From Pagrus major (Eukaryota; Chordata; Actinopteri; Spariformes; Sparidae): 64,000 bases of DNA. This document shows, in pieces, positions 53,170-64,000 of this stretch. The stretch spans positions 18,994,958 through 19,058,957 of the forward strand of contig NC_133219.1 in assembly GCF_040436345.1 (NCBI RefSeq), given 5' to 3'. Position 1 is the first letter of the stretch. Each line of letters opens with the position of its first letter. A program made the position numbers and the translations under genes. The notes beneath the pieces were generated by a model. That model was given only the letters and a program-made list of their open reading frames with translations. It was not told the origin of the DNA and did not search any database.

Positions 53170-54240
53170 CTCTGGAACAACAAGTAGGACAAGATGTTTT
53201 TTTTTGCAGGATTGTTGCTGCTAAAACACACAAAAAGGGCCATTTAATGAGCTCGACTCACTTGTTTCATGTGACAGAGTCACGTTAAGATATTCACAGT
53301 GACTTAAACATACTGCTCAGCTGATTTATAGACAGGTGGAGTGAAGATGGACCTTTTTTTTAGTGGTCAAATCAACCCTAACCCTGTTGTTATGGTAGGA
53401 TGTAACCCCCCTGGAACTGCCTGCTGGGACAGCACAGATAAAAGGAAAGACCATTGAATGCACCAAGGAGATAAGTCGTACAAAGTAGCCTCGACTGATC
53501 TAAAGAAGTCGCTTTCTACCTCCCACATCTCCCCATTTTGCATATGCAGCTTCAGGTTAGCCTGGTTCAGCAAAGGCATGTAAACGTGTTGCCTGATCTC
53601 CAACCTAAATTCTCAGAGTGACCTGGGTTCTTGTGTACATGAAAACTAATCGTTAAAGGACTGTGGTGTGCTGAAGCCTTACACAACAAACATAAGATAC
53701 TGTAGGTCAACAATATGCAGTTTATGGGCCCACGGGTGGTTGCAGGTGCTTTAGATGGACGTGCTTACTGAACAGGCCTACTGGCCACAGGTCCAGAGGC
53801 TACACAGGGTCAAGATGGCCCCGGTAAGCCAAACCCTCGGTGTGGTGTAACATTTTGTGCTAGATAATCTTTTTGTCTCCGGTTGACTCTAACTTGATAT
53901 TTGTTTTATTTTTATTTTTATTTTTCCAACATACATAGACTACTGGTTTGCTCTGTAGACGACAAGACAGAGGGAGAACATTGCCAGAACACTGTCTACA
54001 CTGTCCAATCTTCAAATGGAGATGTCTATAAAGGACATAAAACATGTATAATACTATATAGCCACTGTTGACATAAAAAAGCAGTGGGAGGGTATGAATA
54101 TGCATCAGCACTTCCTGGAACAGCCGGCACAAAGTCTGAGTTAATCAGGGTCGATGCTCATGTGATTGATAAGACTGAAACTCTGCACAGGCAGAGTTGT
54201 TGTTCCTGCCGCTGCTAAGTTTGTGATATTGTTTGTCCGA
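53170..54240. other. Intergenic sequence upstream of ctsl
   Basis: No exon, RNA gene or defined repeat recognised. A T-rich stretch (TTTTATTTTTATTTTTATTT type) lies at 53,905-53,925. Confidence 0.5.
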
Positions 54241-54243
54241 CAT

Positions 54244-54310
54244 CAGTGGTGTAAAAGTCAACCGTGTACATTTAATCAAGTATTCCTCAAGTTTGAGTTA
54301 TTTTATGTCA
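54244..54310. repeat. hAT-like terminus, solo
   Basis: CAGTGGTGTAAAAGTCAACC followed by GTGTACATTTAATCAAGTA resembles the teleost hAT terminus also seen at 24,692-25,418. No matching opposite end was found, so the element is probably truncated. Confidence 0.45.
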
Positions 54311-54456
54311 CTTGAATATTTGAAGGTGAAGTGTTTCTGCAACAGACGAGCACCTGATCACTGATACTGGCTGTGCGTGGGAAGTTCAGTTCATTTACAT
54401 CAGCTGCTTTATACCAGAGATATAGTCTTCTTACTGTAATGTATTTATCTGACCAC

Positions 54457-54739
54457 TTTAAAGCAACATCATGTAGAAATTGGCATTTTGTGCAATTTGG
54501 CACCCCCTACAGTTTCTGAGTGCAAATTTAGGTAACTACAAACAAAACTCATTACATCATATTGTTATGTGTTGAAAACGTGTTGTAACGCTGTTATCCT
54601 CCCCTCTCACTGAAGTTACATAGTGCAGAAACAAGTGATAGAGACAGAGACACAATTCACCCTGTTACAAAACACTGTACGGTCAAAATGGTTTTGAAGC
54701 TGTTATTTTAGGGAGAAAAGCTACATAATGGTCCTTTAA
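54457..54739. mobile_element. Short inverted-repeat element, about 0.28 kb
   Basis: The left end (CTTTAAAGCAACATCATGTAG) and the reverse-complemented right end (TTTAAAGGACCATTATGTAGC) agree at most positions. The interior includes CACCCCCTACAGTTTCTGAG. No coding capacity. Its right end runs into the next repeat at 54,737. Confidence 0.55.
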
Positions 54740-54809
54740 AGGTGCAATATGTAAGAATTTTATGACGTTAAAAAATTAACAAATATTCTCAACAGAATCT
54801 GAAGAAATA
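54737..54809. repeat. Left part of a repeat that was split by a transposon insertion
   Basis: Begins with AAAGGTGCAATATGTAAGAA, the same word as at 836. It continues beyond the inserted element at 54,810-55,630 into sequence rich in GCTAACTAGC-like words to about 55,840. The insertion is therefore nested in an older element. Confidence 0.5.
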
Positions 54810-55636
54810 TACAGAAGCCCTAAAGGGCCATGCATTCATACATTTTATTTCCTCCGTTTTCCCGTGATAACGACTTAATTTCATTTGTTTTCTCGATATC
54901 TCGAGTTATTATCTCGAAATAACAACTGCCGTTTTCCCGAGATAACGGGATAATTTTCTCGAGATCTCGAGATAACGAAACTTTGTTTTCCGAGATAACG
55001 ATATAATTAATTCGAGATCTTGAGAAAACAAAACGATAGTGTAGTTTATTAAATCATTGCAGGAAACATCATTCAGTGTAGCAATGTCAGAGGAGCAGGA
55101 GCATATAGATCACCGCGTCACATATCTTTTCAATCAAGGCCTGACACAGGCTGAAATAGCATTATGCCTTGCTATTACAGATGATATACACATTAGTGTG
55201 CGTAATCTAAAAAGACGGTTAGCAAGGCTTCAGCTATATCGGCGGCGCAATCTAAGTGAGCCTGATGTCGTCGTTAACTACATAGCTGACCAGCTACGAG
55301 GTCCCGGGCGTCTCCATAATCTCAGGCCTATCATATCACAGTCATTATCTCGAGATCTCGAATTAATTATATCGTTATCTCGGGAAAACAAAATTTCGTT
55401 ATCTCGAGATCTCAAGAAAATGATCCCGTTATCTCGGGAAAATGCCAGTTGTTATTTCGAGATAATAACTCGAGATCTCGTGAAAATTATCTCGTTATCT
55501 CGGCAAAATGGCAGTTGTTATTTCGAGATAATAACTCAAGATCTCGAGAAAACAAACGAAATTAATTCATTATCACGGGAAAACGGAGGAAATAAAATGT
55601 ATGAATGCATGGCCCTTTAGGGCTTCCGTAGAAATA
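54804..55636 (+). mobile_element. Non-autonomous transposon with very long CTCGAGAT-repeat TIRs and a 6-bp target duplication
   Basis: The element is 54,810-55,630 (821 bp), flanked on both sides by GAAATA (54,804-54,809 and 55,631-55,636). The ends are TACAGAAGCCCTAAAGGGCC and, reverse-complemented, TACGGAAGCCCTAAAGGGCC. The inverted repeats are about 217 bp on the left and 287 bp on the right; the right has one extra unit of about 70 bp. They consist of repeated CTCGAGATCTCGAGATAACG-like words, each itself palindromic, alternating with CCGTTTTCCCGAGATAACG blocks. A TAY start and 6-bp target duplication fit, as I remember it, the IS3EU superfamily. The interior retains only a short N-terminal transposase-like piece. 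Confidence 0.85.
55084..55620 (+). CDS. Truncated transposase-like frame, N-terminal HTH module running into the right TIR
   Basis: The frame opens at 55,084 (an upstream in-frame ATG is at 55,057). About 80 residues look like a helix-turn-helix or DNA-binding module: YLFNQGLTQAEIALCLA, then SVRNLKRRLARLQLYRRR and VVNYIADQLRGPGRLH. This resembles the region ahead of the integrase core in fish integrase-core transposon proteins, which I recall but have not searched. After GRLHNLRP the frame enters the right inverted repeat and is translated as repeated SLSREN and SLSRDL units to a stop at 55,618-55,620, ten bases before the element end. The integrase catalytic core is missing, so the product cannot be an active transposase. 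Expression is unknown. Confidence 0.5.
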   Translation: MSEEQEHIDHRVTYLFNQGLTQAEIALCLAITDDIHISVRNLKRRLARLQLYRRRNLSEPDVVVNYIADQLRGPGRLHNLRPIISQSLSRDLELIISLSRENKISLSRDLKKMIPLSRENASCYFEIITRDLVKIISLSRQNGSCYFEIITQDLEKTNEINSLSRENGGNKMYECMAL

Positions 55637-56547
55637 ACAGTTTTGATGTTATTTCAAAGACGTCTTTGTGTCGTGTTACAGCAGTATCTACTGATGTTAG
55701 CATGCTAACTAGCTTGCCCCTAGCCACGTTGTACCGGAAGAGATTATTGTGCCCATGCAGAGTCAGCCAATGGGACCACTAGCTTCACCGTTAACTGAAC
55801 TAACTAGCTAACGTCTGCTACAGTTAGCATCTGTTGATAAGCTGTTTTGTTTAAGTCGACTGCAACTTTAATTTCTTTTCAGGTTCAGATTGTACGCAGA
55901 TATGATCAACTACAAAAATGAACAACAGAAGGAGCTGTTTTGCGTTATGAGTAGGCCTGCACAATCAAATACCCACCACATGTAAGCTGTTAGATATAGA
56001 ATATAAACTACCCCCGGCTGCTCGCTAAAGTAAAATAATTAACCTCATCCTTAACATTGCGTGACGTGATTCATCTACATCTGGCCCATGCATCATGTCT
56101 TTGTGTTGTCACATGCTGCGGGATGAGTGATGTTCCTACATTTCCTCGGTGCAACACTACGGTGAAGTTAACACGGCATCATGAGTACTCTGCAGTGCAG
56201 GTTACAAATACATCATGTTCCTGCATTTGCAGAAATCAGAAGGCAGACTGCAGCCTCAGCGGCTCGTGTGTGACTGGATCGTGTTGCTCAAGCACAGGGA
56301 CACATGACAATGCTCGACTTCCTGTATGAGCATGCAGGCGTGGTCGGTTACCAAAGCCATCTAAAAACAATATTATTGGCTTTCCATATTGAGTAAATAT
56401 TGCTCGCTGTCGAGGAAGTATTCATATCTGTTGCTAAAAAACACAACACAATAAGTTTTACCAGCAAAATGTACTTGAGCGTCAAAATAAAAGACTTTAT
56501 AACGTGCAAATAACAGAATATATTGTCTCCTTTTACATTAATTTAAC

Positions 56548-56696
56548 TTAAAAGGAAAAGTTCGACTTTTGGGAAGGGTTAGGGTAAGTGTATTCACTTT
56601 GTTAGAGTACATCTTCAATATAAGAGTATTATTTCTCCTCTCATAACTCTCAAAGCAAATAAGATTATGTTTCAAAATGTCCAACTATTCCTTTAA
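56548..56696. mobile_element. TTAA-flanked MITE, about 0.15 kb
   Basis: The left end TTAAAAGGAAAAGTTCGACT and the reverse-complemented right end TTAAAGGAATAGTTGGACAT are inverted repeats, continued by TTTTGGGA and TTTTGAAA. TTAA is at both ends. A similar solo end (GGAGAAGTTTGACATTTCG) lies at 18,730. Confidence 0.65.
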
Positions 56697-56699
56697 ATG

Positions 56700-58990
56700 T
56701 CTGTATACTGAAGGCCACAACATGGAGAATAAAGATCCAGTGCCTTTGAGAGCATGTTTCTGTAATCTGTAAATGTGACTAATATTCAGTTAATTTCACA
56801 GTAACAGGGTGTCGTTTAAGGCCTGTTAATGTACTCTGTGAACCATTATCAACATTTATGCATTCCTCAGATTAGGACGCATCTCGGCCAACACAACAGG
56901 ACGGTTATCAGCCGTCTGTAGACGAACACGTCTACAGACATGCGAGAACTGACACTCCTACATGTTGTTTACAGCCTCGAGTGTTTCTTAACATTATTGA
57001 TCCAGGAAGTATTCGATTAGGAAACGCAACAACAAGCGCTAACAGTCCTGTGAGGATGTAACAAGGTCACACACAGGAAAACACAACTGTCAGTTCTAAG
57101 TTTGTTCTGAAGGTGGCCCCAGATGCAAGAGATAATGAAGATAACGTGATAAGATTTACCCGAGCAGCCACTCAAAGGACAGTGTGGTGGGATTAAATCC
57201 TCAGCTGCCGCGTAAAAATAAAGAATAATCATTAAACTTCAAATTCTGACATCGTGGACGAGAAGTGAGCCCTGAAACTAAAATGGAAATGTCAACAATT
57301 GCACGACAAATGGGCAAATTTAATCTGCTGATGAAGACCATGTGATTTGACTGAAAGCTCCAAACATCTACTACTTTTTCTGATGTTTTCTCAACAATCT
57401 TAGACTCAGCTCGTCAGGCTTTGTTGGACCTTGATAGCGTCAGTTGCTATCTGTTAGAATTCAGTTCCAAGCACTGCTAATGCTGACAAAAGTTAACATT
57501 AGCTTAGCACATTGCCTAAACTACCACATTAACTAAATGTTTACATGTTAAAGCATCAGGCGCCTGATGATAATCCATTATTGTAATAGGCTATATAAAG
57601 ATAGCATTAGCCGTTAGCATTGAGGCCAACATTGTTCTCCTTAGCATGGTTTAGTAGCTATTTTAGCTTGCTAGCATCAGTGTTTCTATGCTTATATCCA
57701 GGATATTTACTGCTAGCATGTTAGCAAGCTTGCTAACTCATCAAATCAGAGAGTATATTTGAGTAATTTTTGTAGGCAGAACATATTCCAACAGATGAAC
57801 TCAGTGCTTACTAAAACTGTTCAGTGTAACTGTTCATCAGTGTACTTCTCATAGCCTTGTTTTCAGAAGTTAGTTGAAGTGTATTGTCTTCATTTTAGGT
57901 ATGTTTATGAACTTATTTCTGTTAAAAACATTTTTCCAAATGGTGAGAAACCACATTACACAGATGCTGAATTAACAAAAGGTCAGTGTGAAGGTGAAGA
58001 CCCCAGACATGCTGTATATTCAAACCGTTTAACCCAATTTGGATCATGCTTAAAAACCAAAAATGTATAAAAACAAATCTAACTTTTAAAACCCGTTGTG
58101 CAAAACAAGTGTGACGGATTCAGATTCACGTGGTTCAAACATCACGAGTTCTGCTCCATCAATCTTTCCCTGTTAGTATTTTTGAATGGCAGTCAACACC
58201 GTCAGCAGAAGTTGGGACACGTTAAGACAAACCCAGAGTGCTTCAGGCAGAAGAGAGGTCATGTGACTGCGTGGGTGGAGGGACGGTGTCCCTGCAGCTC
58301 TGCAGCTCCACAATGAACCCAGAGAAGTGTGAATAACACAGCCGGGAATCTGGCAGAGGACAAATAATCACCCAGAAGACACCAGTCTGACCCTGATTTA
58401 CCAAACATTTCATATTTGATAAGTGTTGATAAGCGTCCTTTAAATCCACTCTGGTGTCAAAACTTTAAATATTAAGTGTATTTTTCCCAGTAAAACTCTG
58501 CAAAGCTATTAACATCTTAACAGGTGTTATTTTTCCACTTTCTCTCCAACATGATTTTAGATACGAATATCTTTGAATTTTAAAATTGCTAGTTTTGTAA
58601 ATCCCTTCCCCAAATTGTGAAAGGGGTTATCTGAAAAATGAGAAAACAAGAAAATGAAAAAACAAGGATTTTGATTCATTACTGAACCCAAGAGTGATGT
58701 AATCCTAAATGATTAAAAAAAAGAGGACAAAATAATTTCACCCGTTTCCAATATACACAATCCCGTTCAAGACAATTAAAGGACTAATTTATCGAAAATA
58801 TGCCTAAAAAATAACAAACCGCACTGGGAACAAGGGACAATAATTCACACCTGTACACAGACAATATAAATAATACTCCAACTGACCTTTTGTTCTTGCA
58901 AGTCTGACAGTCCTCTTGATGAGGCTGGTACTTTTTTTATACCAATTTCCTAAAATCGATAATGATTATCTGTGACTACACTGCCTCAGG
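56700..58990. other. Intergenic sequence between ctsl and dapk1
   Basis: AT-rich sequence with GCTAGCAT-like words at 57,600-57,740 that recall repeat interiors elsewhere in the window. No exon, RNA gene or delimited element recognised. Confidence 0.45.
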
Positions 58991-58995
58991 AATCT

Positions 58996-59722
58996 TTAAA
59001 GGAACAGTTCACCCAAAAATGAACATTCAGTCATTATCCAGCCACCTCCATGCTGCTGGAAGGTCGGGTGAAGTTTCATGATCCGCACAACATCTCCGGA
59101 GCTTCTGGAGATTCTCTTGAACGGCTGAAGTAGATGGGAAATGACAATAAAATATAATAAAATAAAAATGAAATAGGTCCACACAGCCTGTCCAGCGATC
59201 CCAAACTGATTTGAAAAGACGTAATTTTTTTATAAACCTTTTTAAAAAAAGGTGCACTATGTAACTTTTTCAGCCTGTCCTCGTTAGAAAAACAACCGTA
59301 GCGGTCGACAGTAAAGGAGCTTATTATGACCCGTGTTGATGCTGTGTTGAACTTTTTCACTACAGTGTTGGTATATAATCCTATATTCTTGCACTGAAAG
59401 ACTTCTAGATGGGCCATGCTGTTTTTCTTTTCACACCTAAGCTAAAAGCATTAGCACGTAGCCCGTCTGAAGTGGTTGCGTGAGCTCAACAGCGCTATTG
59501 TCTTTTCAAATCAATCTGGGATCTTTCCCTGGATGTTTTTTTAATGTTTTAATACAAGTTCTGGTCTCCTTCAGTTGTTCAGGAGAATGTTGCAGCGCTG
59601 CTTTGCTGTGAAGCTCCAGAAATGTCGTGCGGACTATGACACTTCACATGACTTTCCATCAGCATGACGAGGGTGAGTAGATGATGACTAAACATTCACG
59701 TTAGGGTGAACGGTCGCTTTAA
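58996..59722. mobile_element. TTAA-flanked element, 0.73 kb, same family as in fbp2 intron 2
   Basis: The left end TTAAAGGAACAGTTCACCCA and the reverse-complemented right end TTAAAGCGACCGTTCACCCT are inverted repeats; CAGTCATTATCCA on the left pairs roughly with TGAGTAGATGATGACT on the right. It shares several blocks with 36,737-37,294 (GGAAGGTCGGGTGAAGTTTC and others). A GGTGCACTATGTAACTTTTT block at 59,252 looks like a second repeat inserted in it. Confidence 0.75.
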
Positions 59723-59782
59723 GATCTCCAAAATATCTCTGTGTCTTCAATGAGGACAAAGACAGTGACATAAGGTAAAGAA

Positions 59783-62700
59783 TTTATTATAAAATGTATT
59801 ACACTATAAAGTGTCAGAAGTACTAAGAACATGGCATTCCAAGACATGCTAAAATAATGTAACATAAATAGCGACAACAAACAAAACAAAACCTTGTGCA
59901 ATGTGGCGAGTAGACCGGAGTCTCGGAGGGAAAAAAATCACCCAAAAGTAATATTGAGTACGTCTTTCCTCATCAAACAGATACGAACAGAAAATATTTA
60001 TGAGAACACCTTTAAATCCGCTTGTTTCGGTCGCAGTCAGAACCGTTCCAGAAGAAAAGACACGGAACGGAGACGAACTTGATAATAATATAAGGGATTC
60101 CCAGCTTGTACAAAACGAATGTGCCTCTTCTTTTGTAACAAGAGAAACAAAATACGCACTTCCCTTTCTGCAACATCACTTCTCAGCTTGTGTACTGTAC
60201 AAGGCGATAATAGAGGAATGACTGAACGTGTTGTAGGCACACAACATTGGCAATGCTTTTACACAACCTCAACAAAAGCTTCAATAAAGCAAGAAAAATA
60301 AAATGACGTTTCCGACCAGTTTGGAAACATTTCATTTCATCGTGTTTTATCACCATTTCTTTGATTTGTTTTTGTTTTTTTAATTTTTATTTTTTTTACT
60401 TGTAACCATATTCTTAGGAAAGATGTGTAGTACATTCATTTTGCCTTGTTGGAATCAACAGTTTTTAACATTTGGGCAAAAAAGGAAGCTTTAAGTGAGC
60501 GGAAAACTAACAGAAAAGTGAGGATGAAGTGGAGGAAACAGGACTCAACAGGAGTATTTACACCACAGCTAGAAGTCTGCTGCGTCGATTGGCAAGTTCA
60601 GCCTGAGACAAAACTAGCGAGAGAAGTAGAGTATTAGAAATAGTTTTATCTCAGATGGTAACACTGGGGAAGTAAAGCAGACAGGAAATACTGCACTCTG
60701 GCACAGAGCTCATCTTTTTCTACCAAACTGTGTCCTGAAAAAGGCCCTTTACATCCACAAAGTCTAACTTTATAGGGATCAAAGACTCTTTTCCAAACAT
60801 CAACACATGTAGTGAAAAAGAAAAATGTTTTCTGGTTTGCAAACATTATAAGGTACTAGCTTACACAAAGTGAAAATGCTTTTCTTGGAACATTTCTTCC
60901 ACCAGCAGCCTTTGGCCTTTTTTCAGCTAACACTACTAACTTCATGCCATCTCTTCCCTGCTTCTGCTGAGCGGCGGTTTCATGATATAAAAATACAAAA
61001 AGTGAAAGAAGATGTGAAGCCACGCGTGGCCAGCCAACAGTGACAGCAGCTCAAATTTAGCTCGACAGAAGCGGCGTCGTTGCCACTGTGTAAAAATCCG
61101 ACACTGGAAGGTAACTCGATTGTTGACGTCTGGTCGTTAACGCAGAAAACCTGTTGAGGAAGCGTTGAAAGGGTGCAGCGTCAGGTGTGTTTACTTTAAC
61201 TGACGACTCTGGATATCATTAATTTACTTTTAGCTGAGTAGAAAAAGTTACAAATTTAAAGTTACTTTTTAAATAATTTTTGGTGGCACTTTCTATTCAA
61301 AGTAATAAGTGAGTGAGTGCACAGTTTGAGGGTCACAGTTGGACCCTGAAGCTCAGCAGTAGGAGCTCCACCCTGTCTGCACTGATGACCTTTAACATCA
61401 CGTACGTGTGACCCTCTACAGAAAATAAGGAGCTGAAAGGATTAACACCCTTCAATAAGACACTGTACTGGGAAAACATAATTCTGTTAAAATGGCTAAA
61501 GGTCCCTTTGTGTGAATAGAAAATGAGTTAATAAGTGAAAACATTTCTAGTGACACTTTATTCTACAGGTCCCACGGTTGGCTAAAAATGATCAAGAAAG
61601 GAACGGAAACACAGCTGTTAACTCTTCATGAGGATCATGGATCATGGAAGAAAATTTAGGTTAAAGTTTATGGCATTATACCAGACTACAATTTAATCTT
61701 AAGTAGGCTTTCGGTGGAAGTGTGACAAAATTAAGCATAATATTTAGTACACTTGATTTCTGAAGTTAAAGGAATTTTGTACGCAAAAAAATACCAAAAA
61801 GTCAGTTTTTACTGACATTGTATAGACCAATGATTGATCAAAAACATAATTGTCAGATTAGCTGCAGCTCTAAATAGTGTAAAATGTAGTCTGTAATTGG
61901 GACACAGCTAATAAACTTGTTCATTTCCAATGAATTAAAGCTGCATCAATGGATTTTTAAGGGGGCAGCAGAACAAACGGAAAACACGTTATCACTGCTG
62001 TATAAAGTCCATACGGCATCTCTCGGTATCTCCTTAAATAAGTAACTAAATGTCCCACGATATTGTCTTGCTATAGTCAATATTTTCTAATAAACTTCTT
62101 AGGAAACCAGTAAAATAAAGTGTCACCAAAAATCAATAAGTGATCAAGATTTCTGTTGTTGGATCGAATAAGAAGAAATGTGCATAAACCAACAAATACA
62201 CAGATTAAATGTGAATGACTGTTTCCTTTGACTTCCACAGAGCATCACATCGCCTCCACACTGACTCTAATATGAGAGAATATCAAACAGGTTTATCTCC
62301 TGACTCACTTAACAACACAGCAGAAAAATAAATCTCTGGTTTCATCTTTGTGTTTGTTTATTTGCCAGTAATATTTAATTTTTAAAAACTTGTTACATGA
62401 GCCGAGCGTTAGTTTTTCTTCTTCGTGTTCTTTTTTTCATCGACCTTTTCCTGTCTAACACATATGATGGCCTTTTCCTCAATAGACTTGATTGAAATAT
62501 CATTTTACTACTAGTGTCAACAAGGCACAGTTCTTCAGTTGCAAAGAACTACTGTTTTCATAACAACAAGACTATTTGTGCTCTTTAGGGAGGTAGAAGG
62601 CCACAAAGGCACTCTGAAAAATGCTCTTAATTTATTAAACATCAAGCTGAATGGTCAAATGTCACATCAGTAAAACAGAAGCAAGGAGGCAAGAGAATAT

Positions 62701-63241
62701 TATAACTGTGATGGATGGGGTGAGTAAAGATGGCAGCCTCTGACACGTTCGCTGATAAATTTAAGTCCTCAGTTTTTCACTTGAGGATGGGTGAGAAAAA
62801 GGTCCAATCATGAGGCAGCCATCTTTTTAACCACGTCCACTCCTTCATGTAGAGTTGAAAAATGTATCTTTTCTGTACTTTCTGTCTTTTAGCTGTAAGA
62901 TGAGTGCGACTTGCAGTAGATTAGGAGGGATTTTAAAAAGCAGCACAACAAGATTAAGAACAGAATAAAAAGCACTGGATTCCTCTTTGGAGCTCAGGAC
63001 AAGCGGCGCTTTCACAACATTCATCGTGGAGGGAAAGCTCAGCTGAACAGGTGTGGAGAGCACAAACACAACATCTGGTTCATACGCCAACTTAATGGAG
63101 AGGTTGAGGAACGAGCAGCTGGACTCTTGTAACGATTGCACTTCATGTTCATTCACACACAAGTCTGTGACTGTCCTGTTTCAGGGGAAATGTCACATCA
63201 ATGTGACGTTTGGCGAGGACCGAAAGTCGACCCTGTTCTGT
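59783..63241 (-). other. dapk1: Probable dapk1 3'UTR and downstream flank
   Basis: This sequence directly follows the dapk1 stop codon on the minus strand and has no coding exon. Minus-strand AATAAA signals occur at 62,636-62,631, 62,362-62,357 and 59,788-59,783. Use of the first would give a 0.6-kb 3'UTR, and of the last about 3.45 kb. The block 59,770-61,100 has few repeats, which fits a long 3'UTR, but this cannot be decided without transcripts. Confidence 0.4.
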
Positions 63242-64000
63242 TCAGCGGGATATGACGGAGCTGATGGAGTTGTACGATGTGCCACCGTTGCAGGTGGGGG
63301 GATAGCCGTTGGCAGCCCCTACCAGCGCTTCCATGTTGACCCTGAAAACAGGAGAAGCTTTGAGCAGAAAGTCGGCGGCATCTCGGCGGCCGAGCTCCCT
63401 CAGTTTGGCCATCAGCACACCCACCGTGCTGTCTGCTCGCCCGCTCCACTCCTGCAGCAGCGCCGCTGTCGGGCTGGGCTGCAGCGCGGCCTGCTGCGAG
63501 TCCAGGTCCGAGTTCAGCTGAGGTGTGCCGTTGGGAGTCCCGTTGCTGTGTTTTGCCACCAATTCCGTGAGGCCGAGGTTCATGGCTAGTAGGCACCAGT
63601 CTTTCCCCAGAGCGTCAGGGGGGTCCAGCATGCGGCAGAGCTTCCTGCGAGCCAGCAGGGGGACGTCTGATATGTGGATGTCTTTCCCCAGAGTCCCCTG
63701 CTGGTAAACTTCAGCGCAGCCGAAAGACAGAATGCTGCTGAAGCTCTCTCGGTAGCCGCCCATGGTATTAGTGAGCGAGGATTCCCGCTGGACTTGGGCC
63801 CGGAAGAAATCTTTAGGTTGGTAGATCATGATGGGGGCGTGGTGTTCCCGCAGCTGCTGAGGACTCAAGTAATATTTGGCTGTGAGCAGTCCGGGGAGTG
63901 TGGAGGCCAGCAGGTTCTCTGTTATACTACAGACAGTGTCCAACAGGGTGTAGCACTTGGCCCGTTCTGAGTCTTGACCACGCACCTGAATCTCCACCCC
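63242..64000 (-). CDS. dapk1: Death-associated protein kinase 1, C-terminal part of the last coding exon (partial)
   Basis: The minus-strand frame is open from the window edge (no start inside) to a TGA at 63,244-63,242, giving the last 252 or so residues. It contains the end of the ROC-COR region (LSPQQLREHHAPIMIYQP), the death domain (roughly from LLARRKLCRMLDPPDALGKD to DAADFLLKASPVF), and the serine-rich tail GTSYNSISSVISR, all characteristic of DAPK1. DAPK1 is a calcium/calmodulin-regulated Ser/Thr kinase of cell death and autophagy signalling; the death domain mediates partner binding. Compared with the human protein as I remember it, the mid-death-domain loop is longer, with an NGTPNGTP repeat and extra residues before LQPSP. 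Kinase, calmodulin and ankyrin regions lie outside the window. The gene points leftward toward ctsl. Confidence 0.95.
   Translation of the reverse strand, partial: GVEIQVRGQDSERAKCYTLLDTVCSITENLLASTLPGLLTAKYYLSPQQLREHHAPIMIYQPKDFFRAQVQRESSLTNTMGGYRESFSSILSFGCAEVYQQGTLGKDIHISDVPLLARRKLCRMLDPPDALGKDWCLLAMNLGLTELVAKHSNGTPNGTPQLNSDLDSQQAALQPSPTAALLQEWSGRADSTVGVLMAKLRELGRRDAADFLLKASPVFRVNMEALVGAANGYPPTCNGGTSYNSISSVISR

Noticed and set aside
63053-63589. 178-codon plus-strand frame opposite dapk1
   Set aside because: Antisense to the conserved death-domain exon; composition follows that exon and no motif is present.

Overview
The window is vertebrate nuclear DNA, almost certainly from a teleost fish, probably a percomorph. 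The protein-coding genes are split into short exons with GT-AG introns. The products are close to vertebrate FBP1, FBP2, cathepsin L and DAPK1. The non-coding part is full of small DNA-transposon remnants typical of teleosts: TTAA-flanked short inverted-repeat elements, hAT-like elements and Tc1-like relics.

Layout. Positions 1-24,700 contain no coding exon I can recognise. This stretch holds a Tc1-like relic, a recent 477-bp tandem duplication carrying an inverted-repeat element, a 35-bp tandem repeat and several short inverted-repeat elements. A CpG-richer segment near 23.7-24.3 kb has two strong minus-strand splice donors, which look like 5' non-coding exons of a gene divergent from FBP1. 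At 27,509-32,887 (+) lies a complete seven-exon liver-type fructose-1,6-bisphosphatase gene (fbp1). A roughly 1-kb copy of its exon 2 to exon 3 region sits upstream of exon 1 as a broken fragment. At 34,507-46,004 (+) lies a complete seven-exon muscle-type paralogue (fbp2), head-to-tail with fbp1. At 48,554-53,020 (-) lies cathepsin L (ctsl), with seven coding exons plus a 5' non-coding exon and a recognisable TATA/CCAAT/CRE promoter. At 53.2-59.7 kb there are only mobile-element remnants, including an 821-bp element with 217-287 bp terminal inverted repeats built from CTCGAGAT-type units and a perfect 6-bp target-site duplication. The right edge (63,242-64,000, -) is the C-terminal end of the death-associated protein kinase gene dapk1, with its presumed 3'UTR to the left.

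How the genes relate. fbp1 and fbp2 encode the gluconeogenic enzyme that hydrolyses fructose-1,6-bisphosphate. They share exon lengths of 163, 93, 141, 138 and 120 nt and differ in regulatory positions. The fbp2 copy has one extra residue in the AMP-site loop, Gln in place of the loop Tyr, and a changed lysine-rich motif. ctsl and dapk1 are in the same order and orientation as on human chromosome 9q21, and fbp1/fbp2 correspond to 9q22, so the window is a compacted version of a conserved vertebrate linkage group. I see no evidence that the four genes act in one pathway. All coordinates were read by eye. Family names of repeats and claims about human synteny come from memory and were not searched.
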